A stretch of 64,000 nucleotides of DNA, taken from Hermatobates lingyangjiaoensis. Taxonomy: Eukaryota; Arthropoda; Insecta; Hemiptera; Hermatobatidae. The notes beneath the pieces are model-generated. The model was not told the origin of the DNA. It did no database searches and saw nothing but the letters and a program-made list of their open reading frames with translations. Location of the stretch: positions 4,777,001 through 4,841,000 of the forward strand of contig JAPFBL010000068.1 of the NCBI GenBank assembly GCA_026182355.1, written 5' to 3'. The position numbers and the translations under genes are program-made. Positions 36,377-49,695 of this stretch are shown here, in pieces (within the stretch, counting starts at the first letter, position 1; each line of letters starts with the position of its first letter).

Positions 36377-39300
36377 CTATTATGGGCCAAAGTCCCATCT
36401 CTGGTATGTCAAAGTCAACAAAATCAATCATATGTAGGTAAACTGACACTCTTGGTAGCTAACACAGATTAAAGAAAAAAAATGATTCACGATTGAAACA
36501 ATAAATAATGATGGTTTGAGTCTTAAATGTCTTCATGAAATAAAACTATATTTTTTCCCCCATTAAATACTATTAAAACTATTAATTAATTTAAATCGAT
36601 ATCTAAAAGATTAATCTTTCAAAGCACAATACAAGTTAATCTAAAAGTACAAAACAAATCAAGTATACATATTTATACATAATTACATATTATACAAGTT
36701 CTATGTTCTATTGTATAATAGGAATTTCCGACGGATCAGTTGAAAATGAACCATGGTTCATGAGCTACTGCGACCGGCAGATGAGTAGAGAATGGACAGG
36801 CTAGTCTACAACCATGAGCAGCCGAGTTCAAATAGAGGCTATTGGCTTTCGGTTTTAGTACGACATACTTTGCTAATTTGTTTATATTATTTTATGATAG
36901 GAAACATGCATTCCAAGGGTATGTGGTCATCTTACTGAGTAGGAAAGCAATGACCAAATGTTTTGCCATTGAAGTAGAGCAAATTTTACTATTATGCGTT
37001 GCGTGTTGATAAACCCAGAAAAATATGAACTTCGAACAGCAAGCAAAGTTTTGTTCAAAATGACGCAGTTAATATCATTCAGCACTGTACCGTTATCGGT
37101 TGATGCATCCCAGAAATATTGAAATAATACCATAAGAAGGATGTTGCAGCCATTATTGTATCTCTAGCTTAGTTTTTTTCGCCCTAATATATCTGAAAGT
37201 AAATGAACACTATTGCAAACATCTTTATAAGAATATAAATCCAATTATTTGTTATTTACAGAGAAAGCACTGCCGGCCTTGCTTCCACTCACCACGCCTC
37301 TCATAAATACGTATTTCTTTAGCATACAAGTTGTCCATCACTCTAAAATTATTCCTTGATAGGGTTTTTAAATATTTTTACGTGAAAAAGTATTTTAACA
37401 GAATTAGCGCTTGGAACACTGGGGAGAGGGTAGAGGTAAAAGTTTCGTGCCGAGTGGTTGGCAGAGGCTTATTTGGTTAGAAGTGGAGTGCGAGGCCTAG
37501 GGGAGATACCGGCTGTGACCTTGGGGTGACCCGTCTCGTCCTATCGACCCGCCCTATAGTCCGTCCACCCTGCGCTGCAGCCCACTTTCATTATCTACCA
37601 ACTTCACTCGCTCTGCCCAACTGTCACACACATTCACTTTAAACTGTAACCCACCAACTTATTAGCAATAACTAAATACAATTGTCTAGTTCCTTCAAAA
37701 CATCTACAACTTCGTTCATCCCACGTTCACCCTCCATATCCTACGCCTTACTCATTCAACACCCATTAGTCATGGTCATATCTGTAAATATAACAATCAA
37801 GTCACCGTTCACACTATATAAATAGTCAAATGGTAGCTAATTTAAATGTCAACGGTTTTTTATTTTCTTGAAAATTCCTATTAAATTTTGGTGTCAAAAA
37901 AATCAAGACAATTTAGTTTATATAATTTAAAAAAGTGTTAATATATAATAATTCGTGCTTTGGCTCTTTTCCAGGTGACTTTAACGAGTTTGACTCCTTG
38001 AGTGTACGCTACTAATATACTGAAATGATATCGTTAATAACATTAAGAACTCACTCTTCTACGTGGGCGACTTTTTAAATAAAACCTAGAATATATTAGA
38101 TCAAACTTATGAGTTTTACGTTTAAATCTGTGAAACTTATAAGCGATAAAATAGGTACAAAAATTAGTTAAATATTCAGGTTAAAATATACTAAAAAAAA
38201 AACTACTTTAGGAATTTTGAAAACATCTATTCGTTTACACATGTTCCGCACAACTTATATTACAAATATTTTTTTTCTGTTATGTACCTCCAAGTTTTAA
38301 AAAACTGTAAAAGGCTATCATTGGAGGTTTACCATTGGTTGAAATTTTGACATTCAACAGTCAGTAATGTTTTTTTTACTTGCAGTAGTAAGTTTTATAT
38401 TAATTTTGCAGTTTAAGATCTGATGTTTCAGTCTTTTGCATTTAACACCATTGGTGATACTAAAAATGTAAGTTAATTAAAAAATAATTGTTTCTAACTC
38501 CCACAGTTATGGTCTATCACTTGTGGTGCTGTTCGAAAATATGGTTCTTTTGTTATTTGGTACTCATTTTAGTTATAGGGGAACCATATTAGCGAAGTAA
38601 TATCAATTGTTAAAAATTATTCTTTTTTTAATTTATGTGTATAACTTCAATTTATAGTATTAATAATAGATTTTATTAACAATTAAAACAAAATAAATAC
38701 ATCAATCTAGTCAAAAATATAACAAAATAATCGTTATACCTAAATATAACTAAAATAAAAACAATACAATCTCAACATTATATAAACTCTTTTTTAAAAT
38801 TATATTTCTTTGTAATTAGATCAATTTTTGGGTAATGCCCTCTGCTTGGCTGTACAAAAATTTCAATTTCATGCTAATCTGGTCCTTCGATTCCTAGAAT
38901 TATTCACGATATTTGTAAATATTACTTGTTTAAGGCAGTAAGTTCAACATCGATTAAGTTGAACTGGGTGTCCCAGTGATTATCCCTCAGTCTTGGGGCA
39001 TGACCAACATAAAGGCCAACCCAATCAGCAAAAAAATATAAGTGCCAATAATTCCTACATTTTTGGTCACAATCCAGACTTCTAAATATCATTTGAAGGA
39101 CACAGTTAAAGGGGATGAACGATAAGAGATCTCGTTGTTTGACGTTTTCTTTGTAGGAGGATCACGTCCTGGCTTTGATTCCACTATTGATTCCAAGGCT
39201 ACTTTCCTATCAATCTTCGATGACGGAAACTATATTTTTACCAATTAAGGTTTGTTAAACCCTAGTTTAACAAACTATTGCCTAGGTGTGAGTAATTAAG

Positions 39301-42300
39301 CAAGTCAAGAGTTATAAGCAAGTCAAAAGCCGGTTTATAACCGATGAAGGCTATATATATATTTGCCTAGTATATAGTCTTTTCAATTAACACGTCTATA
39401 GTACGCCAATCTTCAACAGTAGAAAATACTTTGTTTTTTCTTATAAGAGAGTTACTTTCAGAAAAGCAGTTCACTAATATGGTAATGTTGACTAAGTTTA
39501 TATTTCTTTGCTATCCCTTGATATATCATCATTTCCTTATAGAAATCTGTCGCAGTTAACACAAGTTACTCTCTATTAACTACTGTTCATCCTCTGTTAT
39601 TGTTTATATCCACAAATACTATTTCATCGGCAGATAAATACGCTTCTTTCACTTCTCTTTTAGAATATATGCAACTATTTTATCATCATAATCACAGATG
39701 TCTTTACAAAATCTGTATTTTACTGTGCTGCATATCAAATAGTATTCTTCTCCTCGTCTTCTTTTTCCTGAGCTTTCTTTCTTTTTAATCCCTTTTTCTC
39801 TTTATTAGTGATACTTGTTTCAATAATGATATACTTGCAGTGAATTTTTATAATGCCTTCAATTTCATCATACAACTCCTGACAAGATAACTCTTCAAAG
39901 GTAACTTTCTTATTTTTATTACTTCACTAATTATTTTCTTTTTTATTTGCTCTGAATATCCTATAACCTAGTTTATTTTGAATACTGTAACCATATGGTT
40001 CAGCATAATATTTAAATTTTTCTTAATCCCATGGACAGTTGAATCATCTAACGTAATGAATAGATTTGTAGAATGTGCTTTTTTATTTTTAGTAGCTCCT
40101 CTGAAAGTCTTTCATAAAATTCTTGGCATTAGTCTTCCCTTCACGCACTTGTGGAAGCATAAATTTGAAAAATAGTTAAATCTGTATCTGCAAAACTTAA
40201 TTTAAGCGAAGGTACACTACACGAAATTTGATTATATTTTTTTCATACAGCGTAAAACCTGTGCATTTACGATCTGACATTTCATTTAAACGCACAAACA
40301 TTTAATTGTTTTCTTCTTTCTAGTATCACTTTTTTTTCCTTTCAATTTCACACAGTCTAAAAGATTTCACTTCAGAGCAACTAACCACATTTTCTAATTC
40401 TATATTATCTTTCTGTCAATAAGAATATTGTTAATTCCATTCCACTGAATATGTTTGTTGATTTCCTGAGGGTTTCTTAGCTATGGTATCAGGAGTTGAG
40501 TTTTACACTTCCTTGGTGACCAGAATTCACATATTTATTAACATTTAAATATAAAGATTATTAACCATAGTTACTTTGCCAATCAAACCCAATTATTGCT
40601 ACTGGTAATTATCATGCTTCATATAATTCTCATTCATGCTCAAATACCAAACTCCAACGCCTTATAGACCGATAAATGCCACCATCTCAATCACAATTAT
40701 CTTTATCTTTAAGATAAGTCATCATATCTCTACTGCCTGATAACGCACATTCCTTGTTTGCATAACTGTAGGTTTCTTTCTCCTTAACTTTGCATTCTGC
40801 TTAGAGCTCAGTGAAAGTTTATTCTCAAAACATGGGTCAGCTTTTTATATCGCACTCAATAACTTTGCTTCGTTTCCACCCTTGAACATTGATTTCAATA
40901 ATACCCTTCTTTTATCCGTGCTTCTTTATGAAAATTTTCTGAGTATACACGTTATTCGTTTGAGAAATTTTTTGCTTTTCAATAGTATTACTCTTTTCCT
41001 GTGGGTAGTTTTAAAGAATACGTCTATTTTTATCTGCACCAGTAACCTTTACCTGCACCCAATTCCTTTAACTAAATCTATTTCCTCTTCCTTAATATTT
41101 AACAGATAGTCACTTTATCTAGAAGTATAAATAATATATGAAATAGGCCTATAAATAGTTTAATGAGAAATAATTTAAAAATAATTATTAACAATGAACC
41201 ATACGGAAACAAACCCTTCAAATAAATTTACAATATAAAACAGAAGAGAACCCTCCCCTCTACAGACGTTCTGTATGAGAGAGGAGAGGTCACGAATGTA
41301 ATAGTCTAGTCACAATGTTCTTACATTCAAAAATATAAAACCACCAGTTCCCTGGCCTGATAATAATAATTTGGAGGACGGAGTTGTCAACACAAGGTTG
41401 TGCTGCAATCCTAAATTGTCAGCATTCAGAATGTTATGCAAACATAAATAACACTATACTTGTATACGTTTTCATTCACTTTTCCTTCTTTTTTATACAT
41501 TAATGCTCATACTCGGAGCGATTATAAACCACATTCTACACCTGAAGTGCTACATTATTCTCTCACTAAAATGGAATTAGCCACGAATAATTATTTCACT
41601 AACTACGTTTAACTGATTTTTAATTTTGGATAGAAATCTTCAAATATTCGCTTAATATTCATAGTTATCAGTTCACCTTCTTCTCCTTGAGAAGTTACCT
41701 GTGAAATGTATTTCATTTCCTAACCGTTAGTCCATTACTTCTGATATTACGATCCCAACCTGCATCCGTCCAATAGTCTCATTATTTTTGTATGCAAACT
41801 TATCAGTCTTTATCTTTGTTATAAAAATTTCAAAATCCGACCTCTTCATTTAAATCCACAAAAGAAAAACAACCAAGTGCTAGGTAATTCGAAGCCTCAT
41901 CCCTGTGACGGAGACATGCGGGCGTCGTTTCCGACTGGTCAAGGAGCCCTCAACGATTGTTATATCACAGTTTAATATCAATACTGTCCAGTTATTAGTT
42001 AAACACTCTTTTTTCTTGAGTATTTTATAATGCTTGTAAATTTGTTGTGTCGTATGGCCCACTGATGGTTCGTCCAGTCGCTTAACATACATACTTTTAT
42101 GACATGAAATGTCAGATATCGTCTTCACTATATTCTAGCACAACACCTCACTGCACGCAGTTTTTTACATTCATAGACCCTCGCGATGAGTCTTCTGTTT
42201 CCTCCTCTCACGTCTGGACTGCATATTTTCAACCTCTGTAACACTTCTTTTAGTGGCCTCTTTCCTTTTGTTCTCACAACACGGTTACACTGATCACAAT

Positions 42301-45300
42301 GTCTTTGATAAAGCCACCGTTACACCACCTTTTTTGCTAATGTTTTTGAGACACCCACTACCAGTTCGTTGGCACTAAATCTTCTTATAGATAAATCTAA
42401 AAAAATCTTTTTGGAGCTCACTCAGTGGGAAAAATCACATTCATGACAAGTCAGTACAGACGAAATCTAGGAAACTGCTTTAGTGGCATTGCGACTAGTT
42501 TGACTGAGAAATGTATCATGAGCGTACTGGCCTCAAAACCACTCAATAACAAGGTCATGCAGGGTAAGAGCAAACACCTACTAAGACAGGTGTAGGCAGA
42601 CCGCTTCCAATAAAAGAAAGATACATTTAAGCAATACTAATAAACAGAAAACTATCCAAGTCATCTGTATCAACAATGTTTTTTTTAAAATAACAAAACA
42701 ATTTTGGAATTAAATTTACAACCATCGTAAAGAAAATAAACAAACAATCAAGGCAAACACAAGATTAAAAAGAACACTAGTAATTTTGTAAGTGATTGAC
42801 GGCTGCAGCTTTACATGTAGTTTGTAACTTCAATATAGTTGGAGCTACTGCGTTGGGCAGGTCTCTATATACCTTTAAATATGTTAACACTATTAAAGGT
42901 TTGCTCTAATAATTGCATATAAGCATACTATAAAGGATTGAAAATTGCATAGTTGTTCGTAAATAGCAGGACACATATTCCATGTTTTAACTTATAAATT
43001 ATATTTTATCATGTTAAAAAGTGTGAAATATAAATGTATGTCAGATAAGGCACAGAACACACATCCAAGAGTGCATTCATTTGGTAGACTGGCACAGCAC
43101 CGGTTGCCATCCACTGTACAAGGAACTAAGTGAACAATAATCAAGAAACCACCAACAAAAACATATACAACATACAAGAAGATATACCTCATGAGTATGA
43201 ATCAGCATTAGAAACTCCGAAAGTGATATATCTTAAATAACAAAATGCTAACAGGTAAGAAGGAAAATAAATTACGAATATGCAACACCTGATAGAGCAA
43301 ACATCATTCAACAGAAACTAATACTAGTTTATAGCGACAGACAGCATTAATACATTGTGAATTACAAATACATTCATTCATCTCGTGGTTATATGGATAG
43401 CTTAATTCACATTGTCTCAGAGTAACGCTTTCGATGTACCTACCTTGCAATAACCTTGGAATAATGGCTTGAAACTTCGAATTGACTTCCAATATCGATA
43501 CAAAAAACGATAGCCATGTAGAAATGGTTAAGGGAACATAACTGAAAATAATTAGGGAACTGAAAAAGTAATACCAACTGCTAGCCTCGAGTGTGTTACA
43601 TGTTTTGATAATCTATTTTGTGTTAACTTCAGTTTTTATTTCAGTTGAATCTGTGCGAGCAGTTACAAATACACTCCGAATCATTAGTATTCATGCTTTG
43701 AGAGTGTGGGGTTTCTGAGCCAAGCAAAAGATACATTTTTTGTATGCTTCGGTGTATGTAAAAGTTGCTTGCCAAAAAATGATAAAATGATTGCAAACCA
43801 CGAAGCTGTAATTATCAGGGCATTGGCCCCAGTTAGAAACATGTAAATTCTCGCAATCAGTCTTCCATTTTGACTCTCATTTATCTGCACAAGTATAATA
43901 CCTAAGTCATACTATTCAATAGTCACACTTTCACGAAGATAAGAGTAGGCAAAATGTTCAATATTTAATTAGATCAAAAGTTCAAAAAAATTTAAAATAA
44001 TTCATACAAAAAAAGGAAACATAGAAGTATGTAGTGAAAGATTGTAATGATTACACAAAAGAGTCAAATAATATTCTTTAGCTTTAGTATAATACAGAAA
44101 ATACTAGCGCAATGCTCCATGCTAACAAACGTGGGTAAAGCACGGAACATGCTTCACGAAACAAACCCGTACTTCGTTTACTGACCAACAAAGCTCTTCT
44201 TACGTAAACACTGATCATGTTTGATTTGTACTTTTCATATATGATTTAGGTTTTAAAAGTTGCATAACATTTCAATTCATACCTACCATACCATATTCAG
44301 TGGTTATTGAAAACAGTCTAATTTTCTTATAAGAATGAAGGGAAGAGGTAAATGATAGTTTCAATGATATTTATGAAAATACCCAAGGAAATGAAAATAA
44401 AAAAACTGCTTCTACAAGAGAAATACAGAACGCTTAAAAACTGGCATTTAATAATGGAATGATACCGGTTTCCATGGAGATCACCGGAGCGGTGGAAATC
44501 ACTAAGGGACAAATAATATCACCCTATTGATTAACACAACCCACTGGAGTTAAATTAACTCAACTATTCTCGGACTTTTGACAAAATCTAGCAACCCCCA
44601 ACAGAATTCCAGCCTTTAACTTCTAAATCTACAGCATCTCAATGATGTACCTGTTCTACTATCCCTCAAGGTATTCTCCTCGAAATCAAATCATTAAGTC
44701 AATTTCAGATTTGGAAATTCCTTAGTAATAACTTGTAAAGTCTGGCCTTCAGCAAGTACTCTTCAATCCACAAAATTCTACTTCAATCCACTCTACTTCA
44801 TTCAATTTAAGATAATATCACATATTAATTTTAAGAGAATATTAAGATTAATATAATATTAAAAATATATTGATTTAATCGAATGATATGTGTTTTAAAA
44901 TAGGTGAACAATTTGATGGAAGAACAAAGAGTTCAAAGAAACTTCTCTGGCGCCTGGTACAAATACAAGCTCCGAATTCTCAAAAGACCTTGTTGAAATC
45001 ACGCTTGTCACATGGTGTGCGATGCTTTGCTTCAAATATAATCATCATCATGATGACTTGGTTCAGTAAAGATAGAATACCCCGGTTCACATGCATTCTA
45101 GGACATAGTGCGTGTTTATCTATTATCATAACCATTTGAGACCTACGTTGACATCCATTCTATCATGGACGTGATCTATCAGTTTAGAGACTCCTACATC
45201 AGTCTCTAAATTTTTCCATCTACTTTGATTAAACCGTTACGTAAAACAACAATAACCTTTTCTTAATAACCTAATTTTCAGAAATTTTATTTTTCCTCAT

Positions 45301-47149
45301 ATTAATGTGGTGTGACTCAAATGATAAACTTTATTTCCTACATCAGCGTTCTCTGGGATTATTATGTTAGGGTCCGTGTGGTATACTGTTATTATCTTCT
45401 AAACTGATGACAAGTTGAGGCAGATATAGATACGGCAAATGTTTCCAATCTGTACTTCGCTCGCTACGTTTGAATCCTTGTAGCTCGAAATAAGCAGAAA
45501 TGATATACGTTGGATAACCAAGACTGTGATTAGCATAGAGATTTTTGCTACTGATAGAGCGTTACAAAGAGCGTCCACATATGTTTTAGACTATGTCATG
45601 ATATAATTGTGTTTTTCTCTGAATTCCCATGTGTTGCCCTAGTAGAATGATTTATTTTTGTTTATAAATATACCATTTATGAATAGTTGTTAGTGTTTAT
45701 TCTGTGTAAATGTTAGTTACACGAAGTCCGGTAGTGCACCTTTTTTTGTTTTTGAATTATATATCAGTATATACAACCAAAAAATGCTTAATTAAATTAA
45801 TAAATTACTAGTAAGAGTATAATAGTGATATATGTTTGTAGAAGAGACAAGTCTACGAGGGAGAGGGTGGGTGTCCTAGATAAGGGACTCTAATGAAATG
45901 TGTTCATTGTTTGGCAAGTCTAGAGGGAGTGAAAGCGAGACAGTTAGTCATTATTGATGAGACGCGCCCAGCAGGAGCATTAGGCCTGGCTTATGAACAA
46001 AGCAGGTAAGCCAGGGATCACGAAGCGAGGCCCTTCGCCCTACAAGGCACCATCCATTACACAGCTAGGCGTAGCCTGTCAATTAGAATATATTGGACAT
46101 CCCGCCTCACTCCCTGCATGGCACCGCATGCCACACCATCGCACCACAATTAACGCACTTGTTTACTCAGATATCTTTGCTCCAACCCAAACTGCTATTT
46201 CAACACTCAAATCGAACCTCTGTCCCAGTTCAATTATGAAGAAATTTCCTTAATGACACTTAGTAAATTAAAAGGTAACTTTTCTACAGCCATTCGAGGC
46301 ACTGTATTCGAGGTACTAAAAATAATAAAAATTAAAATTTATAGGGCTTAATACATAAGACTTTAGTAGCCGAACAAATTATATACTAGCAATAAATTGC
46401 AGTCATACTTAACCATCTCCAAGCTACAATCTGTAAGAAAATATATGAACTTTAAATATATTTGAACTATCTACAGTCAACAAAACTGGTAGAGAAATAA
46501 AGAAAACAAATAACAGGCACCTACGATATAACAGAATCTACTTAAGGAAATCTGCAATATAAATTTTGTTATTATAATGTGACATTCAAACGGGACTGAG
46601 CTAGAATATGGAATATTTTATTAACACTTTAATGGTAAGTCATTTTCTAGAAACGTTTAAAACAGCTATTAACGTCAAGGCTTCCATAAATGTGCCAACT
46701 ATTAAAATGGAAATCTCTCGAAATTTATAACACCAAAGACTGTTGTAAAACGAAAAAAATTACTCCATATAAATAGACACTGCAGTATGTATGTGCAGTC
46801 CCATCATATATATTCTTAATCATACTTTTAGCTTTTAGTAACGATATATAAACCCTGACCCCAGGTTATAAGTGGATTATTAAACCTTTGCTACAAAGTT
46901 CAGTTATTCATAATCAGAAGTTGGGCCGGCAAAATATAGTTCCATACTTTTCACAGAAGCCAGTCTGCAGGACTTAGAGATGTCGGCTTTCTAATACAAC
47001 TCTAAGCCTTAAAACTCCCTTCAATCCTAGCTATAGATTATCGATTCCACCTTAACACTTTGGTATTATCTTCAGTCCTTCACAGTAAGAAGTTGGGCAG
47101 GCACAATAGAGTTCCACCCATGCTCTTCATAGTAGTCAGTCTGGAAGTC
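36377..47149. other. Long AT-rich non-coding stretch
   Basis: Nothing could be assigned in nearly 11 kb apart from the GC-richer pocket at 45,840-46,200, listed separately. All frames are under 90 codons and lack domains. The stretch could be intronic or intergenic. Confidence 0.5.
45840..46200. promoter_or_regulatory. GC-richer pocket, possible regulatory element
   Basis: Composition changes sharply to GC-richer DNA (GAGGGAGAGGGTGGGTGTCC, GACGCGCCCAGCAGGAGC, GGCCCTTCGCCC). The sub-segments TTATTGATGAGACGCG and AATTAGAATATATTGG contain homeodomain-type cores. The plus-strand frame at 45,993-46,253 has no domain. Weak evidence for a conserved non-coding element. Confidence 0.2.
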
Positions 47150-47290
47150 CTTTATAGGCTCGGGACGGGTGGCTTAACGTTCTCTCAGAGGGACGACTTG
47201 CGCCGATTTATTCACCTCCCACGTGAGTAAACCGAGGGCCAGAGTGGATATTGAACCTGAACCTACCAGTTCAGAGACGAATACGGTGTC
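47150..47290 (-). repeat. tRNA-derived SINE, copy 2
   Basis: On the minus strand a box-B-like CAGGTTCAATATCCACTCTG is followed by GGGAGGTGAATAAATC and GAGAACGTTAAGCC. These match CGGGTTCAATGCTCACTCTG, GGGAGGTGCACAAATC and GAAGACGTTAAGCC of the copy at 5.5 kb. The order and spacing agree, so they are the same family. An A14 run on the plus strand (T on the coding side) lies just 5' of this copy. Confidence 0.6.
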
Positions 47291-47909
47291 AAAAAAAAAA
47301 AAAAGTCAGAAAGTTTTGTTAAATATAAATTATTCGGTCTAGAGAGAAATTAGCTTCATGCAACTTTGGAGATCGTATAATCTTCCAGGTGTATTTACCT
47401 AGAATTTGGCAAACAAGCATGGTGACATAAACATCACAAATGCGATAAGCAAACAGACGTGACTATCTTATTTTACATTCAAGGTGGTACTTTTATGTTT
47501 GCATTACCTTTTCCTATCAGTCACACACATATTACTATCATACAAAGAAACTAGTGAATGTGATAGTTACCTTCTACATGAACGAGTCAACAATCAACAT
47601 ACCTGCAACAAACAAAAGGAAATTTAACAATGAAGCAAAAATTGAAATTTCAAAGGAGAATGTAGATGTTTTAAGAATTTAGATGTCATTAGGATTAGGG
47701 AGGGATTGATCTGATGCGTTTTAGAATCTAAAGAATGATTAATATACTTGACTACTGCAGGCATGGCCTTCAGTCCACTTGAGCGCAGATGATCGCAAGT
47801 TAACGCCAGACGGCTGACGGCATAGTCATCACTGTAACAGCCAGTGACTCACTCATGGCTCGTCCATCCGAGACAGAACTTCCTATAGACCTAGTTATTT
47901 ATTTATTAT

Positions 47910-48275
47910 ATGCAATCTAGTATTTATATTCAAAATGAAGTTAGTGTCAAGTGTAGGTTAACAGGTAGTGCTCTTGGTTTTAGTACTGAAGATTCCAGTT
48001 CAAATTTTGACCAAGGCCCTATTTTTCATGTGTGTCAAGGAAATCTTGCTCATGTCGTGCCCCAGATAGGACATAGTGTCTCGGACTCAAGATCTACTAT
48101 GTCAGGTAGTCGAAGAGATCCCAACTCTAACAAAGTTGATTCCGATGAAGAATCAACCCAGGAATGTGGCTCGCCAATACCTAAAATGAATGCCAGTAAA
48201 GAAGTCATACTACTCGCCTGCAGAATAGAACTAACTATGAAAGCGTATTGGTGTCGGCGTGACAACTACAAATAG
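47910..48275 (+). CDS. Open frame of uncertain status (121 codons)
   Basis: A frame with a less AT-biased, polar composition including SDSRSTMSGSRRDPNSNKVD and DEESTQECGSPIPK. No signal peptide, membrane segment or known domain. The part near 47,965-48,015 (GTGCTCTTGG and CCAGTTCAAATTTTG) looks like a decayed tRNA-type head, so it may instead be SINE-derived. Chance is also possible. Confidence 0.15.
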   Translation: MQSSIYIQNEVSVKCRLTGSALGFSTEDSSSNFDQGPIFHVCQGNLAHVVPQIGHSVSDSRSTMSGSRRDPNSNKVDSDEESTQECGSPIPKMNASKEVILLACRIELTMKAYWCRRDNYK

Positions 48276-48473
48276 TAGACAATTTAAATCCAATTGCAAA
48301 CAATTTTTTTTCACCAAACCTTATACTGTTATAAAAGTAACAACAGGCAACATTAGTACTGCTAGCACAGGATATTCTAGATTCGACTCTTAATATGTCC
48401 CTTGATTGGTTAAGTGGGAGTGGGAAAATCTAATAAATGCCTTCCATGGGAGAGGATGTAAATCCGTCGGTCA

Positions 48474-48474
<1 letters not shown>

Positions 48475-48507
<33 letters not shown>

Positions 48508-48690
48508 GGCAAACGAAATGCAGTCCAGCAGGACGGATTTCACTTAAAATAAAGTGCGACACAAAAAGAAACATAACAAAGACTGACTTTACCACGGCAA
48601 TAACGGTCGAAATATTGAAAAGTGAGTCTTTGTTATGTTTCTTTCTATGTGTCACAGTTCATTTTAAGTTTATATATATATATTGTTAAA
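48475..48690. repeat. Family F palindrome beside (TA)n
   Basis: A (TA)n tract (48,475-48,504) is followed by arms reading ACTTAAAATAAAGTG..GACACA and, on the other side, TGTGTCACAG..ATTTTAAGT. The right arm contains GGTCGAAATATTGAAAAGTG, the 3' half of a hammerhead-like motif (GAA, ATAT, T). The CTGATGA half has been lost. The same sequence recurs at 48,954-49,110, and a related one with CTGATGA intact is at 12.4 kb. Confidence 0.65.
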
Positions 48691-48901
48691 TAACGCCCCA
48701 TATTTGACTTTTATCTGTTTCTTACATAATTTCTCCTGTTTCCGTAATTCCTTCCTCGTCTCTTCATTAAAACTATAAAACGAGGAAAAGACGAGGAAGG
48801 AATTCCGGAAACTGGAAAAATTATGTAAGAAATAAATGCAAGCCAAATATGGGGCGTTATTTAACAATATATGTTTAAATGAAGAACTGCTTCCAACAGT
48901 T

Positions 48902-48915
<14 letters not shown>
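48680..48915. repeat. Inverted PLE N-terminal coding fragment (second PLE family)
   Basis: Arms pair 48,680-48,757 with 48,793-48,870 (GTTAAATAACGCCCCATATT with AATATGGGGCGTTATTTAAC, imperfect inside). The plus strand of the right arm and the following bases read KEFRKLEKLCKK, a stop, then KYGALFNNICLNEELLPTVT and NI, before running into (TA)n. This parallels ELRRMEKLTRKRVKLEIGIS and FNKTCIDEGLLPKYTNI of the main element at 49.1 kb. Both are inferred to be the start of a PLE open frame. The fragment carries a stop codon and no RT domain. Confidence 0.6.
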
Positions 48916-48953
<38 letters not shown>

Positions 48954-49110
48954 CAACAAAGACTCACTTTTCAATATTTCGACCGTAATGGCGAAATACG
49001 CCATTACGGTCGAAATATTGAAAAGTGAGTCTTTGTTGTGTTTCTGTTTATGTGTCACTGCTTATTTTAATTGTTATTTGTCCTGCCGGACCGTTTTTCG
49101 TTTATCATGG
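48954..49110. repeat. Perfect family F hairpin plus tail
   Basis: 48,954-48,993 and 48,999-49,038 are fully complementary around a 5-base AAATA loop: CAACAAAGACTCACTTTTC pairs with GAAAAGTGAGTCTTTGTTG, and CCGTAATGGCG with CGCCATTACGG. The right arm continues into a single-orientation tail with CCTGCCGGACCG, up to a (TA)n tract. A (TA)n tract of about 45 bp precedes it. The core CTGATGA is absent; the hairpin turns exactly where it would lie. Confidence 0.75.
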
Positions 49111-49695
49111 TATATATATATATATTAGTGTATTTGGGGAGCAGGCCTTCGTCTATACAAGTTTTGTTAAAACTTATGCCTATTTCCAATTTCACTCTTT
49201 TTCGGGTTAATTTTTCCATTCTTCTGAGTTCTGGCTTCCAAGAGTTCGGGACTAGATATATCAGTTCTCCATAATTTTTATTTTTGTACACCAACATGTT
49301 TCGGTCCACATCGACCATTTTCAAGGTTATTTTTACACAATTAAACTATACATACTAAATAACAATAAAAACTTAACATTGATACTGATCTATTAAAATA
49401 CATTACTAAATAGTTATAGTAAGTTACTAAACAAAACAAAGATAGCTAAATAAACACGCAATGTAAACAGTCGTAATCATTGGAAGGTTGTAGCAGGTTT
49501 CCGCAGGGTGAGGTTTCCCCAGGATTCTGGTTACCTTCCTACAGCCGTTTGTGCTTGGGAAGGTATTGGACTGTCTTCGTTCACTCTCAGTGACTGGTTT
49601 TTCTTCAGGTTTCCGTCGAACAGCTTTAAAATTCTAGTGAATTCCCAACCCTGGCTGTTAATGGTAGGCTGGTTTTGGAGGATGAAAATAGCCTC
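49111..49695 (-). repeat. Left inverted copy of PLE terminal region
   Basis: 49,154-49,695 is the reverse complement of 51,179-51,720 with no indel (coordinates sum to 100,874 throughout), and the deduced peptides are identical. The inverted copy contains the last 54 codons of the PLE open frame, the 3' untranslated part, and the start of a following copy. Going left past 49,154 it continues into the extra codons DEGLLPKYTNI, which the right copy lacks, and then a (TA)n tract. Confidence 0.9.
49290..49327 (-). ncRNA. Hammerhead-like motif in left PLE arm
   Basis: Mirror of 51,547-51,584; see that entry for the structure. Confidence 0.3.
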
